Assembly (NCBI GenBank): GCA_022592435.1
Contig: JABYQS010000001.1
Span: forward strand, 558,001-622,000
Source of the DNA: Cerioporus squamosus
Taxonomy: Eukaryota > Basidiomycota > Agaricomycetes > Polyporales > Polyporaceae
Direction of reading: 5' to 3'
Length of the DNA stretch: 64,000 nt
Position numbers and translations under genes: made by a program. Position 1 is the stretch's first letter, and every line of letters starts with the position of its first letter. This document shows, in pieces, positions 1 through 16,310 of the stretch. The notes under the pieces are model-generated. The model saw only the letters and a program-made list of their open reading frames with translations. It ran no database searches and was not told the DNA's origin.

Positions 1-3000
1 TTCAAGAACTCAAGCGTCGGTTACAGGAGATTCAAGAGGACTATCTCTTTGACCAACGCGAGGCAGAGGCTCTGTTTAAGGAGGAACGCAGCAAGGTGGA
101 GGCAGCTTCTCTGCAGGCGAAGCTGCGCGGCGCGCAGGATTCGACCCCGGTGAAGCCTCCTCGACCTCAAGCCAAGGTCGCTAAGGCCGCAGAACCTCCT
201 TCACGTGCTGAAAGTGCTACCTCTGCTCCCGATCTTTTCGAGGACGAGGACGAAGTCCCCGGCGGAATGTTCGGGCTCCTAGAGCAGATGCCCGAGACCG
301 AGACAGGCGAGAACGGTGCTACAATCCAAGTTCGGGACCTGGCCCTACCCAAGCACTGGTCCGGCCGCACACCCAAGATTCTTCTATCGGAGACCGTGCG
401 GAAGTCAGACAAATATGCCGTTGTCTCATACGCCTGCATCTCCGGGGCCAGCCGTGCGAAGCGGGCTATGGTGGACATTCGCTGGGACGGTGGCAAGACC
501 CAGGTCTGGACTATGGACGACGTTGCCTGTTATGATCTGAACCAGGCGGAGCAATATGTCGCCACCATCGCTCTCCACGCGCTGACGTTCCCGAGTGCAG
601 AAGGATTCGCAGTCGGGGGAACAGCAAACGCTGGGTCCCAGACGTCATTCCGCTCGTTGCCCCCTGTGTTCCGCGATGTCTGGGATGAGCTTGAGCAGAA
701 ACGGCGTCTTGATGACGATAGCACCAACAGGGCTCTTTGGGCGAAGTTGCGGGTCATCTTGGAGCCGAAGTTGGCGCAAATCGGCAATGTAAGTTGACGC
801 GGCCTTGTGCATGTACAAGTCCTGATAGTTGTCTGTCAGGCTGCAAACCGACCTTCCAAGGTCGCCAACGACTCCAAGGACTTCGGTCCCAGTCGGCACG
901 TCGATCGCAATAATGAGATTCCCCCGGAACAAATTATTGCGGACTTCCAGACGAGACAAGCCAGCCCCGCATACCAGGAGATGCTCGTAAGTGGTACTGA
1001 GTATATAACAGCCCTTCGCGCACTCAACCTGCTCTCCTTTCCCAGCAACAACGCAATCAACTCCCAATGGCTCAGTACAAACAGGATCTCTTGTCGCTCT
1101 TGGAGATGTCGCAGGTTGTGGTCCTCAGCGGTGAGACGGGGTGGTGGGTTTGAATTGCTTTGTGACGCATTGGATCGCACCGCTCATACCACGTCGACAG
1201 CGGTAAATCAACTCAAGTTCCGGCATTCATCTTGGAAGATCAGCTCCTGAAGGGTCGTAGTTGCAAGATCTACTGCACTGAACCTCGACGTATATCCGCC
1301 ATTTCTTTAGCTCAGCGTGTTTCACGGGAACTCGGCGAACCTGCTGGCGCAGTTGGTACTGGGAACTCGCTGGTCGGATATGCTATCCGTCTGGAGAGCA
1401 ATATCAACCGTCGTACTCGCCTGGCATATGTCACGAACGGTATCGCCCTTCGTATGTTAGAGGGTGGCTCCGGTCAAGGCGGGCAAGGGACCGCTTTTGA
1501 CGAGATCACGGTATGTCTACTCAGCGCAGTTCTCTGTTCAAGGCTAACGATAGCCTAGCATATCATCATCGACGAAGTACATGAGCGTACCATCGAGTCT
1601 GACTTTCTCCTGATCGTCCTGAAGTCGCTGCTCGTACAACGCCCTGAGTTGAAGTGTGTGCTCTTGCCTCTGCCGCTGTCGCGTATACTGATACTTGCTA
1701 TAGGGTCGTGCTCATGTCTGCTACGCTTGAAGCAGAGAAGATCTCCAATTACTTCGGCGGCTGCCCAGTCTTGTCTGTACCTGGTCGGACGTTCCCGGTT
1801 GACGTTCGCTTCCTCGAAGACGCAGTCGAATTCACCGGATGGAAGGTCACTGAAGGCTCTCCATATGCGCGAAGAGGTAAGTGCTTGGTCTCGCATATCG
1901 TGAACTAGCTGACCCTGCTGCAGGGAAGGACAAGTTCTACCGCAACAAGTCTCGTGACTGGACAGAAGACAATGCGGCGGGTGAAGATGATGACGACGAC
2001 TCCGGTCAACAGGAGAACGTAACCCTAGAGAAGCGTTACTCACCGGCAACGATCACCACCGTCAACCTCCTTGACGAACGTCTCATCCCCTATGACCTCA
2101 TCCTCCGGTTGCTTGAACGTATATGCTTTGAGGATGTATCTTACACGACATACTCCGGTGCCATCTTGATTTTCATGCCTGGCATGGGCGAGATCCGGCG
2201 GTTGAACGACATGCTCACCGAGCACCGGGCCTTCGGTGCAGAGGATCAATTCCGCATTTACCCTCTGCATTCCACGATCTCCAGTGACCAGCAAGGCGCC
2301 GTCTTCGACATTCCCCCGCCTGGAGTTAGGAAGATTGTCATAGGTGCGTCGTCTGCACGTCGCTGGCGTTCATATCTCTGACGTACTTACAGCGACCAAC
2401 ATTGCCGAGACTGGTATCACTATCCCGGACATCACCTGCGTCATCGATACTGGGAAGCACCGCGAGATGCGCTTTGACGAGAAGCGGCAGATCAGCCGGC
2501 TCATCGAGACGTTCATCGCGAAGAGCAATGCGGCTCAGAGGCGCGGTCGTGCAGGTCGTGTGCAGAGCGGGCTGTGCTTCCACCTCTTCACTAAAGTCCG
2601 CCATGATACCAAGGTACGTGCATATTGTGAAAGTTTGTCTGTCAGGTCTTCTGAGCATGTTCTATCTCAGATGGCCGCTCATCCAGATCCGGAGATCATG
2701 CGTTTAAGCCTCAGTGACCTGGCACTGCGCATCAAGATCATGAAGGTCAACTTGGGGACTTCCATCGAGGACGTCCTCTCGCGAGCGCTGGATCCGCCTC
2801 TCGCTATTAATGTGCAGAGGGCGGTGTCTGCCTTAGTCGAGGTATGCTTGTTCGTCGCGGAAGATATGTGCTGTCGTTTCTCATTGGTCTGTAGGTTCGC
2901 GCCCTCACCTCGAACGAGGAGATTACACCCATGGGCAGGCTCCTGAGCCAACTTCCTACTGACGTTCATCTGGGGAAGTTCTTACTAATCGCCACCCTCT

Positions 3001-4174
3001 TCCACTGTCTGGACCCCGCATTGACCATCGCTGCGACTCTCAACTCGAAGTCGCCATTCCTCACTCCTCTCGGGTTGGAAGCGGAGGCAGAGCGGGCTAA
3101 GCTCTCCTTCCGAGTCGGTGTGTACGGGTCTCCAATCACTTGATGTTGTTGCTCATCTGCTACACCAGAGAACTCCGACTTCTTGACACTTCACAACGCT
3201 TTCGCGAGTTGGCGACGCGCGAGCGGCAACGGTATCGCGCGCAAGTTCTGCAAGACAAACTACCTCAGTCACCAGAACTTGCAGCAGATCGAGGAGCTAC
3301 GGCAGCAGTTCCTTAGGTGGGTGGCTTGGTGTGCGTCGTCTGCCACGATACTTATTTCGTTTGATAGCTACCTTGTGGACTCATCGTTCATCCACGTCGA
3401 TCGAGCCTTCGTCAGGGAGCTCAGCAGGTACATTCACTTACCCCGAGAGTTATGATCGCCCGTCTGACGCGTGTTCTAGAGCACGCTATGGTCGGAGCAA
3501 GACGCGCTTCGTGAATGTCCCGCCTGACTTGGACGTCAACTCAGGCAACGCGGCGATCGTCCACGCCGCGCTCGCCGCTGGCTGTACCCGAAGATTCTTG
3601 CTGTCGACCCACTCAAGGGGGAGATGCGACCATCGGCAATAACCAACCTGCTTCGTTCCACCCGTCTTCGGTCAACTTCAAGCGGCGTCTGGGCGACTTC
3701 GGTGTGAACCACCTTTGCTACTTCACATTGATGTACGTTTTCGTGTCCCGTGGCCGCGACAATGCGCTTACCCATTGTTACCTGCAGGCACTCCAAGAAG
3801 CTCTATGCATGGGAGACGGGTCCTGTAGAGGACATGGCGTTGCTCCTGCTTTGTGGCGACGCAGAGTTCAAGGTGAGCTAGGCAACTCAGTCGAGACCGC
3901 GGAGTAGTAGCTGACTCCCATGAAGCTCATGGCAGATTCCGCATCCATTGACCGCAAGGTCCGATTCCGCATACAGCCCAAAGCGAGCATCGCTCTCAAG
4001 CACCTGCGGAATAACCTTAGCTCCATCCTGTCAGCGCAGTTCCGAACGCGACCGCTAACAGAGTCGCAGTTGCGGTGGAACGAGATTGCGATGATGATCC
4101 TTGGGAAGGTGAAGCTGGAGGGCCCGCCACAGCTGCAGGATGGGGTTACACTTGTCATCAACAACCGGACATAG
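1..4174 (+). CDS. DEAH-box ATP-dependent RNA helicase, DHX29/DHX57/YLR419W class (5' partial)
   Basis: Spliced gene of a dozen or more exons entering from the left edge; frame is open from base 3, so the N-terminus is outside the window. The first exon encodes a charged helix followed by a conserved pre-helicase region and ends at a GTAAGT donor at 789. Helicase motifs appear in order: Walker A GETGCGKST, split by an intron at 1144-1200 inside the Cys codon; motif II DEVH at 1571-1582; SAT ([10 protein letters not shown]); motif [14 protein letters not shown]; motif [10 protein letters not shown]. Winged-helix, HA2 and OB-fold exons follow, to a TAG at 4172-4174. Family members unwind RNA using NTP and several act in translation initiation. 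The sequence shows a long N-terminal arm and the DEVH variant typical of the DHX29/36/57 branch; I cannot separate those members without alignment. Neighbour RPL22 converges on it, 221 bp away. Confidence 0.9.
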
Positions 4175-4395
4175 ATGCCACCAACAATTTGCCATGTATT
4201 TTTTAGACTTAGCTATCTGTAGCCGCTAATATCTCTTTCCTTCGTGAGCGGACTGTTGAGAAAGTATAAGGAATGACAGCAAGGAGCACTGGAATAATGT
4301 ATTCGATAGCAATAGCAGAGCATGCGGGACATATGTATAATGGTGATATGCTAGCCTACAACATGTGCATGAGACGTCGTGACAAGTAGATGCGC

Positions 4396-4960
4396 TCAGT
4401 CCTCCTCCTCGGCGTCGTCAGCCTGGATGTTGTAGAAGCGGAGCTGGTAGGCGTCCTTGGACGCAGCAACAACGCTATGGACATAGTGGTGAGGACCTTG
4501 GGATACCGACGCAGGGTTTCACTGAGACGTACCGGATCCAGTCACGCAGGGAGTTCTTCTTGAGGAACTTTTTGGTGAGGTACTTGAGGTACCGCTTGGA
4601 GAGAGGGATGCTCGAGGTCACGGTAATCTTGGTGTCACCTGAAGATATGCGAGTTCAGCAGCTTGCCATGTATCCGCGTGTTTAGGAAGACGCACCATCC
4701 CTGTGGATCTTCACGTTCTCGCCGAGCTGACCAGTCTTGCCATCGACCTTGATGCGGTCGTGCAAGAACTTCTCAAAGCCCGCACCGTCAAAGACACCGT
4801 CGCTCGCGGGGCGCGAGTAGTCGATAACGAACTTGTGCTTAGCAGCAGCAGACTTTCCGGAGGCGGCCTTGGGCTAAGAGAGACGAGAAGAGAGGGAAAT
4901 CCCAGATTAGCCTACTGAGAAGGTAACTCAGCAAAGCGGTACTGGGAGCTAACTAACCAT
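4396..4960 (-). CDS. RPL22: 60S ribosomal protein L22 (eL22)
   Basis: Four exons on the minus strand: 4960-4958, 4873-4696, 4638-4533 and 4474-4396, giving 121 residues, the usual eL22 size. The protein begins MPKAASGKS, contains the conserved [10 protein letters not shown] and [14 protein letters not shown] stretches, and ends in an acidic EEED tail, all hallmarks of eL22, a large-subunit protein that binds rRNA near the peptide exit tunnel. The first coding exon is only the ATG; the donor GTTAGT follows immediately and the acceptor TAG lies at 4876-4874. This start is chosen because the second exon then continues directly into the conserved Pro-Lys-Lys/Ala N-terminus. It is divergent from CBF5 across 301 bp. 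Confidence 0.95.
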
Positions 4961-5261
4961 CTTGACGGGAGGCGGGGGTGGACGTCGAGTCTTGAGGCGT
5001 TGAGGATGTCTGCCACAGCGATCAACACACGAAATCCGCGCCGGGCAGCAACTGTACAGTTCCGATGGGATCGTCTCACGCCTCGGTTGAGCCCGAGAAG
5101 CCTTTGGCGTTCCCACGACCCGAATAAATGAACGATGTTCCGGACCCTAACCCGAGAAGGAGTCTGCGTGGGAAGGCAAAAGTTAGTTGAGCTCACTGCA
5201 GCTCTCGCTCACCGGAAGACTTGGACCGATCCCTCAAGACTCTCTCAGCCGGCTCTGCACA
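4961..5261. promoter_or_regulatory. Bidirectional promoter RPL22/CBF5 with telomere-repeat-like box
   Basis: This 301-bp gap separates the two divergent start codons. It contains ACCCTAACCC at 5144-5153, which matches the TTAGGG-type element bound by Tbf1-like Myb factors and resembles the HomolE box of fungal ribosomal protein genes. That role is inferred from other fungi; the sequence only shows the motif. No clear TATA box was seen, as is usual for ribosomal protein genes. Confidence 0.5.
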
Positions 5262-7086
<1,825 letters not shown>

Positions 7087-7936
7087 TGTCCCTCGTACCC
7101 CGGGTACTTCCTGGTCCCTTGGTTTGTTGCGTCTTCCACCTGCCTACGTGCATGTCCGCGCGGTTCGGTTCGGTTTCCCGCACCTCCTTGGAGGTCGGAC
7201 TCGGACGTTGGTGTATTGTGTATGTGCGGCTCCGAGTCTTCGGCTCCACGGAGCGTTGGTGTGCGTCCGTGTGCAATGTACGGAGTTCGGGCTGTTGACA
7301 AAGTTGATCTTGCTGTCTTAGGCGTGTTGTGTAGTCTTGTATTGCAGTTCTGTCTCAGTAACCCCTGTTTGAGTGCGGTTAATACCGAGCTTCTCGGGCT
7401 TGTCTCTATCCAAGTTTAGCACCAGTACTGTGAGCGAATTCGCAAGGGAGAGGATCCAGGAAGCATGACGATCACAGCTATTTTGGCTTGAGGCTTGAAG
7501 TTGACGCGGACGACGTACGACTTTCACACAAACGAGCACTCCGAACTGGCAACGTTCCGCGGCAGAAAAAGCGTAGATTCGTCCCTAGGATAAAGCTACA
7601 GAAACCCCAAAAGCGCGCACGCACGCCAGTCGTTAAAGATGCTACAGTAAGAAGTGAGAAAACATGTGAGAGCTCGGCCAGTCCGTGACATGTCCGCGTC
7701 GTGAAGAACAAATGATAACCACAGAAAACAGAACAAAGGGGTAATCGGACAGCCGAGACCGTGGTATGGGGGTGTCAATTAGACGAACATTAGTACGTGG
7801 GCATCGTCGCTGCAAGCAGCGCCCCAAGACGCCAAAACGCCAAATCAGCAGCAGCAGGAGCGTCCACGGTCCAAGCATCTATGTAAGTAATGTGTCCGTC
7901 CAACAAGTGTGCAGAGCCCAAGGTCCCCATTCACGC
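7087..7936. other. Convergent intergenic region, CBF5 / cupredoxin gene
   Basis: 850 bp between two converging stop codons. Reading frames here are short and lack recognisable domains. It presumably holds both 3' UTRs; nothing else was seen. Confidence 0.6.
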
Positions 7937-9478
7937 TTAGAGGAGGACAGCGGCGGCGGCGACGGCAGCGCCGAAGGAGAGCGCGACGCTGAACATGCTG
8001 CCCGCGCTCGCGCCGTTCGCGCCAGAGCCGGAGCCGCTGGTGCCGGTGGCCCCGGTGACGTTCGTGCCGTTGAGGGTGGCAGCGAGCGACTTGAAGGCAG
8101 AGAAGTTGCGCGGGGAGTCCTCGACGGCGTTGACGGCGAAGACCATGCCGGAGCCGCAGTGCGAGGAGCCGTCGGGCTTGTGCTGGCGGCAGTAGAACCA
8201 GAGCGGCGCGGTGTCGTTCACGGTGACGTTCCAGACGGGGAACTCGGTCGCGTTAGCGTCGACGGGCATGCTGTTTCGATTTGTGGGCAACGGGGGAGAA
8301 AGGCACGCGGCGTGTCAGTCATGATGGCAGGCGGGGGAAGAACGGAACGGAGGTACGTACAAGCCGGAGTCAAGACCGATCGCGCTGCCCGTGGTGGCGT
8401 CCTTGAGGCGGACGCAAGGCGCCGCGAAGGAGGACTGCGTTGCGGTGTGGTTCTTCTGGTGGCTGCCATGGAGATGAGCGCCGTTAATTTCCCGTCAAAC
8501 GTTCCCACCAGAGCACGCGGAAAGGGTACGTACAACTCGAACTGGATGACATCGCGCGGCTTGGCCTGGACGTTGTCGGGCGTGAAGGTGAGCTCGCCGT
8601 TCGAACCGCCGACGACGACCTTGATCACGCTGCCCGAGAGCGAGGACGGAGTCGCGTCGGGAGATCCGGGGTACGACGAGTAGGTCGTGGTCCAGACGGC
8701 AGACTCGACAGAGACGGTCTCGGTCACGACAGACTCGGTCGGAACGGCGGCGATTGTCGCGGTACCGTAGTCCGCGGTGGTCCAGGGGCCGGTGTATGCA
8801 GAGCCGGCGGCAGAATCAGTCGAGGTCGCTGCGGCAGTCGAGGAGGCAGCTGCGGCGGACGCCTGCAGGTCGGCACCGATCTTGAGGGCGGAGGCCTTGA
8901 AGTTGTCGAAGGAGTTGGTGCCAGAAGACGGGCAGTTGACCGCGAACACCATGCCCTTTCCGCAGTGGCTGGCGGCCGTGTTCTCGCCTTGACGGCAGAA
9001 GACCCACAGAGGCTTGGTCTGTGGAGATATCGGTTAGTCAAGGCGGTGCGAATTTGAGCGAGGCGCAGTGCTCACATCCTGAACGGTCACGACGTAAGTG
9101 GGGAAGTTGTCGGTCTGGTTGGCCGCTACGGGCATGCTGCGCGAACGGTCAAAATCGGCGCCATATGTAGCTTGGTGCATCACTCACAAGCCACTGTCGA
9201 AGCCACCATCAACGTGCGAACAGGGAGCGGCAAAGGACGACTGGGTCGCAGTGTGGTTCTTCTGGTGGAAAGTGAAGACGACCTGGTCACCGACGTCGGC
9301 AAACTAGGAACGAGACGAGCTGATTAGTGCAGTCGTGGATGTGAATGGAATCGAAACATACGGTAGCTTCAGGGTTGAACTTGGTGTCGCCATTGATGTC
9401 ACCAACGTCAACATTAATGATCTTGCCGGCGACGGAAGAAGCGAGGACGAGGCCAAAGGCTGCTGCTGAGAAAAACAT
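7937..9478 (-). CDS. Secreted tandem cupredoxin-like, Ser-rich GPI-anchored protein
   Basis: Multi-exon minus-strand gene. ATG at 9478-9476 begins a signal peptide (MFFSAAAFGLVLASSVAG). Two cupredoxin-like domains follow, each with the same signature: a KNHTATQSSFAAPC segment giving the first His ligand, an LW.(Y/F)CRQ segment giving Cys, and SHCG.GMVFAVN giving His and Met. Domain 1 is encoded from about 9440 to 8930 and domain 2 from about 8640 to 8130, joined by a Ser/Ala/Thr linker. The C-terminus is Gly/Ser/Ala-rich followed by a hydrophobic tail (VALSFGAAVAAAAVLL), a GPI-attachment signal. The ligand set predicts type 1 copper binding, but no enzymatic role is established for this fungal family. 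Cell-surface location is inferred from both end signals. Confidence 0.85.
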
Positions 9479-10842
9479 GGCTGCTAGAGCAGAGAAGACT
9501 GGGAATGAAGAATGAAGGAGGGACGTCTAGCTCTGCCAGGAGAGAGAGGTATAAGTAGGAGAAAAAAGGAGAGGCGGTGAGGGTAAGAGGTGAAGGCCGA
9601 AACAGGGTCGGGACAGGGTTTTGTGTGGGCGGACCATGGGGATCCGAGGGAGTGGTAGGACAGGCGATGGACAGGCGGGGACAATAGACAGGCTCGATCA
9701 GAAATGCAGATGAGCCTCAGGAACATGCGCCCCGCCCATGTGCGATTGGCTGGCGGAGAACAACGCCCACCGCGCAAGGATATGTCTCGCTTTTGTCTCC
9801 TGACCGGCTGTTGCTTGCAGGGATGCACATCCCAGCGGTCTCTCGCGCTGGACACGCATGTTCCCGCATTGTGTTGCTGCGCTGCCTCAGTCGTTCAAAG
9901 AAGACTGCTTTTGTTCACAATGCGGTGTACGCATGACAGACGCGTCCAGCCAGAGTGACAGTCGGTTTTCAGACGGACGGGGTTCCCAGCAACTTGGTTA
10001 CCGGCGTTGCCGACATGACCGACGGCGCCGAAGGAGATAAGAGGAGATTGATGTGGGAAGGAGTACTGCTGGCGCGCAGGGAAAGGGCGAACTGGCTGTG
10101 GTTATCGAGGCAGTCCGGCGTCGTGTATTGTGTATGTATGCACTGCGAGCTGTGCGGGACTTGTGCAGCCAATGGCCGCCCCAGCCGCGCCCGAGTTCCA
10201 CTGCCTCCGAGTCCTCTCGTCCCCGTCCGTTGATCGCCCCTCCGTCTCCTCGCTCGCCGCGAGGCGCCTTCCCCGGACCGTCCGCCCCGAGGTGATCTGC
10301 AAGCTCGCGTGGCAGAGACGCACAGTTCAACCAATAGGAAGGCACCTGCCCCGAAATGGGCATAAGGCAGGGCGCATGTTTCAGCGACGGGCGCCACCCC
10401 GCGGAGGCTCTGCTGTCCACTACGCCTCGGCATTGATCACTCTCCTGCTCTCGTCTCAGCTAGTACTAGGTTGTGCCATGGTACTCGTCCTGTATTCCTG
10501 CGTCGTCTACCGTGCCAAGGTCAATGCATCCACACGAATACTCCAAGCTCGAGACCTGCAAAGTCTCGGAGGATCTGCAAGCCTCGCGGAACGGTTGCTC
10601 TATCACAGCATGGTAACAATCCATCATGTCGCATATGCTGATTGGCATCAGACTGCCCACCATCGAAATAGGCCCGGCACGCAGCTCCTCCTACTTATTC
10701 CTCCCTCAAGGTCCCCCTCGCCCGTATTCTCTTTCGCACTTTCTCACTCTCATCTTCGTCTTAATACGCTTCTTGACATTCCCTCCTTCTCTCTTCTACT
10801 CTACTTGCATCTTTCCAGCCTTACTCTTGTGCATCTCTCATA
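9479..10842. other. Long divergent intergenic region, cupredoxin / MAP kinase
   Basis: 1.36 kb between divergent starts. It contains two close copies of GGACAGGCG (9658-9666 and 9669-9677) with further GGACAG words nearby, and a CCAAT at 10331. From about 10690 to 10842 the plus strand is pyrimidine-rich (CTCCT and TTC runs), as is common just upstream of fungal transcription starts. No convincing gene. Confidence 0.5.
9548..9555 (-). promoter_or_regulatory. TATA-like box of cupredoxin gene
   Basis: Reads CTTATACC on the minus strand, 70 nt upstream of the cupredoxin ATG. Position and sequence suit a core promoter; not otherwise supported. Confidence 0.4.
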
Positions 10843-13133
<2,291 letters not shown>

Positions 13134-13889
13134 GGATCCCCCCTTGCGAAATACCCCTTATGACCCCCGCAACTGCACAAACAAACTACACAGACCACAC
13201 CACTGCACACCCGCACGCTTTTGACACTTGTTTACCCCCCTTTACACCCCCTTATATACCTCGGGTTCATTCGTTCTGCTCTTCGTGCTCTCGGTGGCTG
13301 CTGTATCGCTGGAAACTATGTTACATATTTATGGAGGGAATAATAGTTCAGGAATGCGTCGAACTTGGCGCGGCATGACGACGATCATCGATCGCTTGTG
13401 ATGCAGTCAGCACGAAGTGAACATGTCTTCGTAAGGTACTGGAACGACCGGTACCCTCGAGCTGGACTAGTTGCCGCAGACGGGAACAAGTAACGGGAGA
13501 ACGAGCGGCGTGCACTTCCAATCTGATTGCGAAAGCTAAGGACATAATAATGGTATGTATGTAACTAGAAACACAACGAAAGCCTCGTATGGGTACGTAA
13601 GGTCGTAGAGTCCATCGTGAATGCAAGAGCAGCAATGCGAGCACAAGACACAAGAGAGGGGGAGGAGAGGACGAGGTGCCATCATGTAACAAGGCACAGG
13701 GGAGCGGACGGGGACGGGGACGCAAACATGCTGAGCGAGGGTGTACGGATAGGTTTCGCAGAGGATAGCAGCAGTAGAGGAAGGTTACGCAGTACCCACA
13801 GCATGGCGCGGGCAGTGAATGAGTGAGTGGGAAACGTGAGGTAGGTAGGTGTCGCAAATCGCACAGTTTACAGCAGTCCCCGCCACCCA
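13134..13889. other. Convergent intergenic region, MAP kinase / SAP protein
   Basis: 756 bp between converging stops. It contains a pyrimidine/CA-rich stretch after the MAP kinase stop (13140-13260) and no credible coding region on either strand. Confidence 0.6.
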
Positions 13890-16310
13890 CTACGTCCGTC
13901 GCGCAAGTCCCGCCCAGAAACCCGAAGCGACGCCCTCGACGCCAAAGTCTCCGAAACGCGTGTCGCTGTCCAGCTCCGTGCCGTACATCGTGCGCCTCAC
14001 AGGCCCCCCGGGCGTCTCGGGCGGCAAGGGCAGGGTGCTGCTCATCCCGAGCTGCATCCCGACCTCCGTGCTCGACACGGTGCGCTTCGGGAATCCATGG
14101 ATGTCTGACCCGTTCGCCATCGCCACGCTGGGGACGCTTGGGCCGTCTTCCGGCGCCTCAGGCACGGCAGGCAGCTCCGGCGCCGCCATGAGCGCGCTAG
14201 GGTTAATCGTGCCTGTAGAGCCCGCTGCGGGGGAAGCACGTTGAGCCTGCAACTGTGACGGACCAGCTGGAGCAGCCCGACTCGCTGGGCGACTTGCTGC
14301 AGATTGCGGTCGTGCGGGTGTATGCGCCTGCGATGGGGCCTGCGACGGCCGTCGCAGCGGATGGAACAAGTCGTTGCGCTCGATACGTCCTCCGGCACGC
14401 TCGACGAAGCCACCGGAAGGGGCGGCGGGAGATGGAGATGCGGGCGGCTCGGGATACGTGAAAGGCGGGAGATCCATGCCAAAAGGCGTAGAGGTTACCG
14501 GATGAAATAGGGAGGTATTGAAACTGAAGTTGAAAGTGTTCGGCAACTGGTTGGGCGCGTTCTCGTCCGCCCCCAATGGTCGGGGGATAGGGCCACTGGC
14601 ATTGGGAGGCGTGATCTGCCCAGAGTCGGGATCGAATGGGAAGAGGTCGGATAAGTGCGTTGTCGGGGGCGGCGGGTCGACGTACGATTCCAGGGGCTCT
14701 TCCGGACCCTGGAAGATAGTGAAAGCCGCTCCGGGAGCAGCTCCTCCGTCGCCGTCTAGATTGGCAGGAGCGCCACCAGCCGCTTCACCAGACGGAGGCT
14801 CCGAAGGCCTTTGCTCTTGATCTGAAAGTTTGAGTCGTTTCTTCGGAGATCTGACAACTCGCCTCTCAAGATCATCTTGGCCATAGTTATCCTCCTCCCC
14901 CGCCTCGACTATATCGGTGAGGTGACTATCGTCCAGATCCCGCTGGCGCTTGCCGAGCAGGGAGTGAGGAAGGCTGGGAAACACTCCTTGGGGCACGACT
15001 GGAGTCATGTGGGACGACGCGACACCTATGGTCGTGCCGGAGCTACCCTCGTCTCTGTTCAAACGTGGTCAGAGCGTGTCAATCATACCAAGCGACTATT
15101 TACGTACGATGCGCGAGCCTTCCCAAGGCTCTTCTCCGATGGACCAGAACCCATCCCAGCCGACGCCTGTGTAAGCAGCGCTACGACGTGCTTAAGTTGT
15201 TTCACTTCGACTTGTAGCTGGGGCGCCAGAGCGGCTTGGGGTCGTAACGAGTCCACCTCTGTCTGGAGCGAGCGCACCTGTGCGGCGAGCATACTCAAGT
15301 CAGCCGCCTGGCTCGATCGTTGTTGCAGTTCGGCCTGCAAAAGCTGGACTTGGGTCTGGAGCGGGGCCACCTGGAGTGATTTTGATCGGTACTGGGGTGC
15401 GGTTTGACTAATGGCAAAAACCTACCAGGTCATTGATATATGCTTTCAGCTGCTCAGACGTATCGGGTAAGGTTATAGGCAACATGGCGAGCTCGATAGG
15501 ATCTTGCATATGCGTGGGCGATACGCGAAGAGGAATGACGGGGGGTTCAGGCGGGGGTGGTTCATGGGTCGTGCCCGAGGGGCCTGCTTCGGGCACTTAA
15601 GAGAGCTGTGAGCGGGGCATGCATACTTGGTCCTGAAGCGCACTTACTGTCCATCTGTGCAGGATCAGGCTCTGGGGGGAATCGCGTGTGAGCCCCCGGG
15701 GCGATGGGAGAGAATGTGGGAGAACAATGGAAACGAACCTTCTTCCTCCGCTATGGCAGCTTCCGTGGGCTTCACGCTCTTACTCCCTTTGCCTCGCTTC
15801 CCTTTCTGCGATAGACTGGCGGTTCGTGTGACAGCGCGCGCACCGTGCCCGCCAGCCACTGTAGGCCTCCCAACACCAAGTTTATACTGCGTATCCTTGG
15901 CGCGTCTTGTGCGCGGAGGCGGAGCAGGTGCGGTTGAGGCTTCTGAGGGAGGTGCTGACAGGCCGCTTGTGAATTGATCGTCCGTAGCCCCATTATCTTC
16001 TTCGTCCGTGTCATGAATGATTACAGACGAGGTGGAAGACCCTCTGAGTCGAGAGTTCGCGACGGTGCGTGAGGCGACTCGAGTGGAGGGTGCACGCTGT
16101 GGAGGAGCGGGGCGAGCGGCTTGCGTGGTATCGACGAGTAGTTCAATCAAAGCCTCTGTCTTGAGGTTCGCCTTGATACCATAGTCCTGAGGGCTTGGGT
16201 GAGCGTAAGAACGGAGTGGGTGCGCGGTGGTTGAGACGCACTTTGCATATGCGCTGGAGATCCGCGCGCTTCATGGCCTTGAGCATCTCGCGGTCGAGTG
16301 GCGGGGGCAT
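13890..16310 (-). CDS. SAP-domain protein with coiled coil, function unknown
   Basis: Six-exon minus-strand gene; ATG at 16310-16308. The first two exons join to give MLKAMKRADLQRICK then DYGIKANLKTEALIELLVD, a SAP helix-extension-helix motif, which in other proteins binds AT-rich DNA in chromatin. Next come a Ser/Pro-rich region with a basic patch (KGKRGKGSKSVK), a micro-exon near 15665-15645, a heptad-rich coiled coil (Leu/Gln-rich, 15370-15170), a basic cluster SPKKRLKL that could be a nuclear localisation signal, and a long Pro/Ser-rich tail to the stop at 13892-13890. Splice phases are consistent throughout. Nuclear or chromatin association is inferred only from SAP and the basic cluster. 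It is divergent from the lactate dehydrogenase gene. Confidence 0.75.

Noticed and set aside
7766..8683. 305-codon plus-strand frame
   Set aside because: It overlaps the cupredoxin exons on the opposite strand, which carry clear copper-site motifs.
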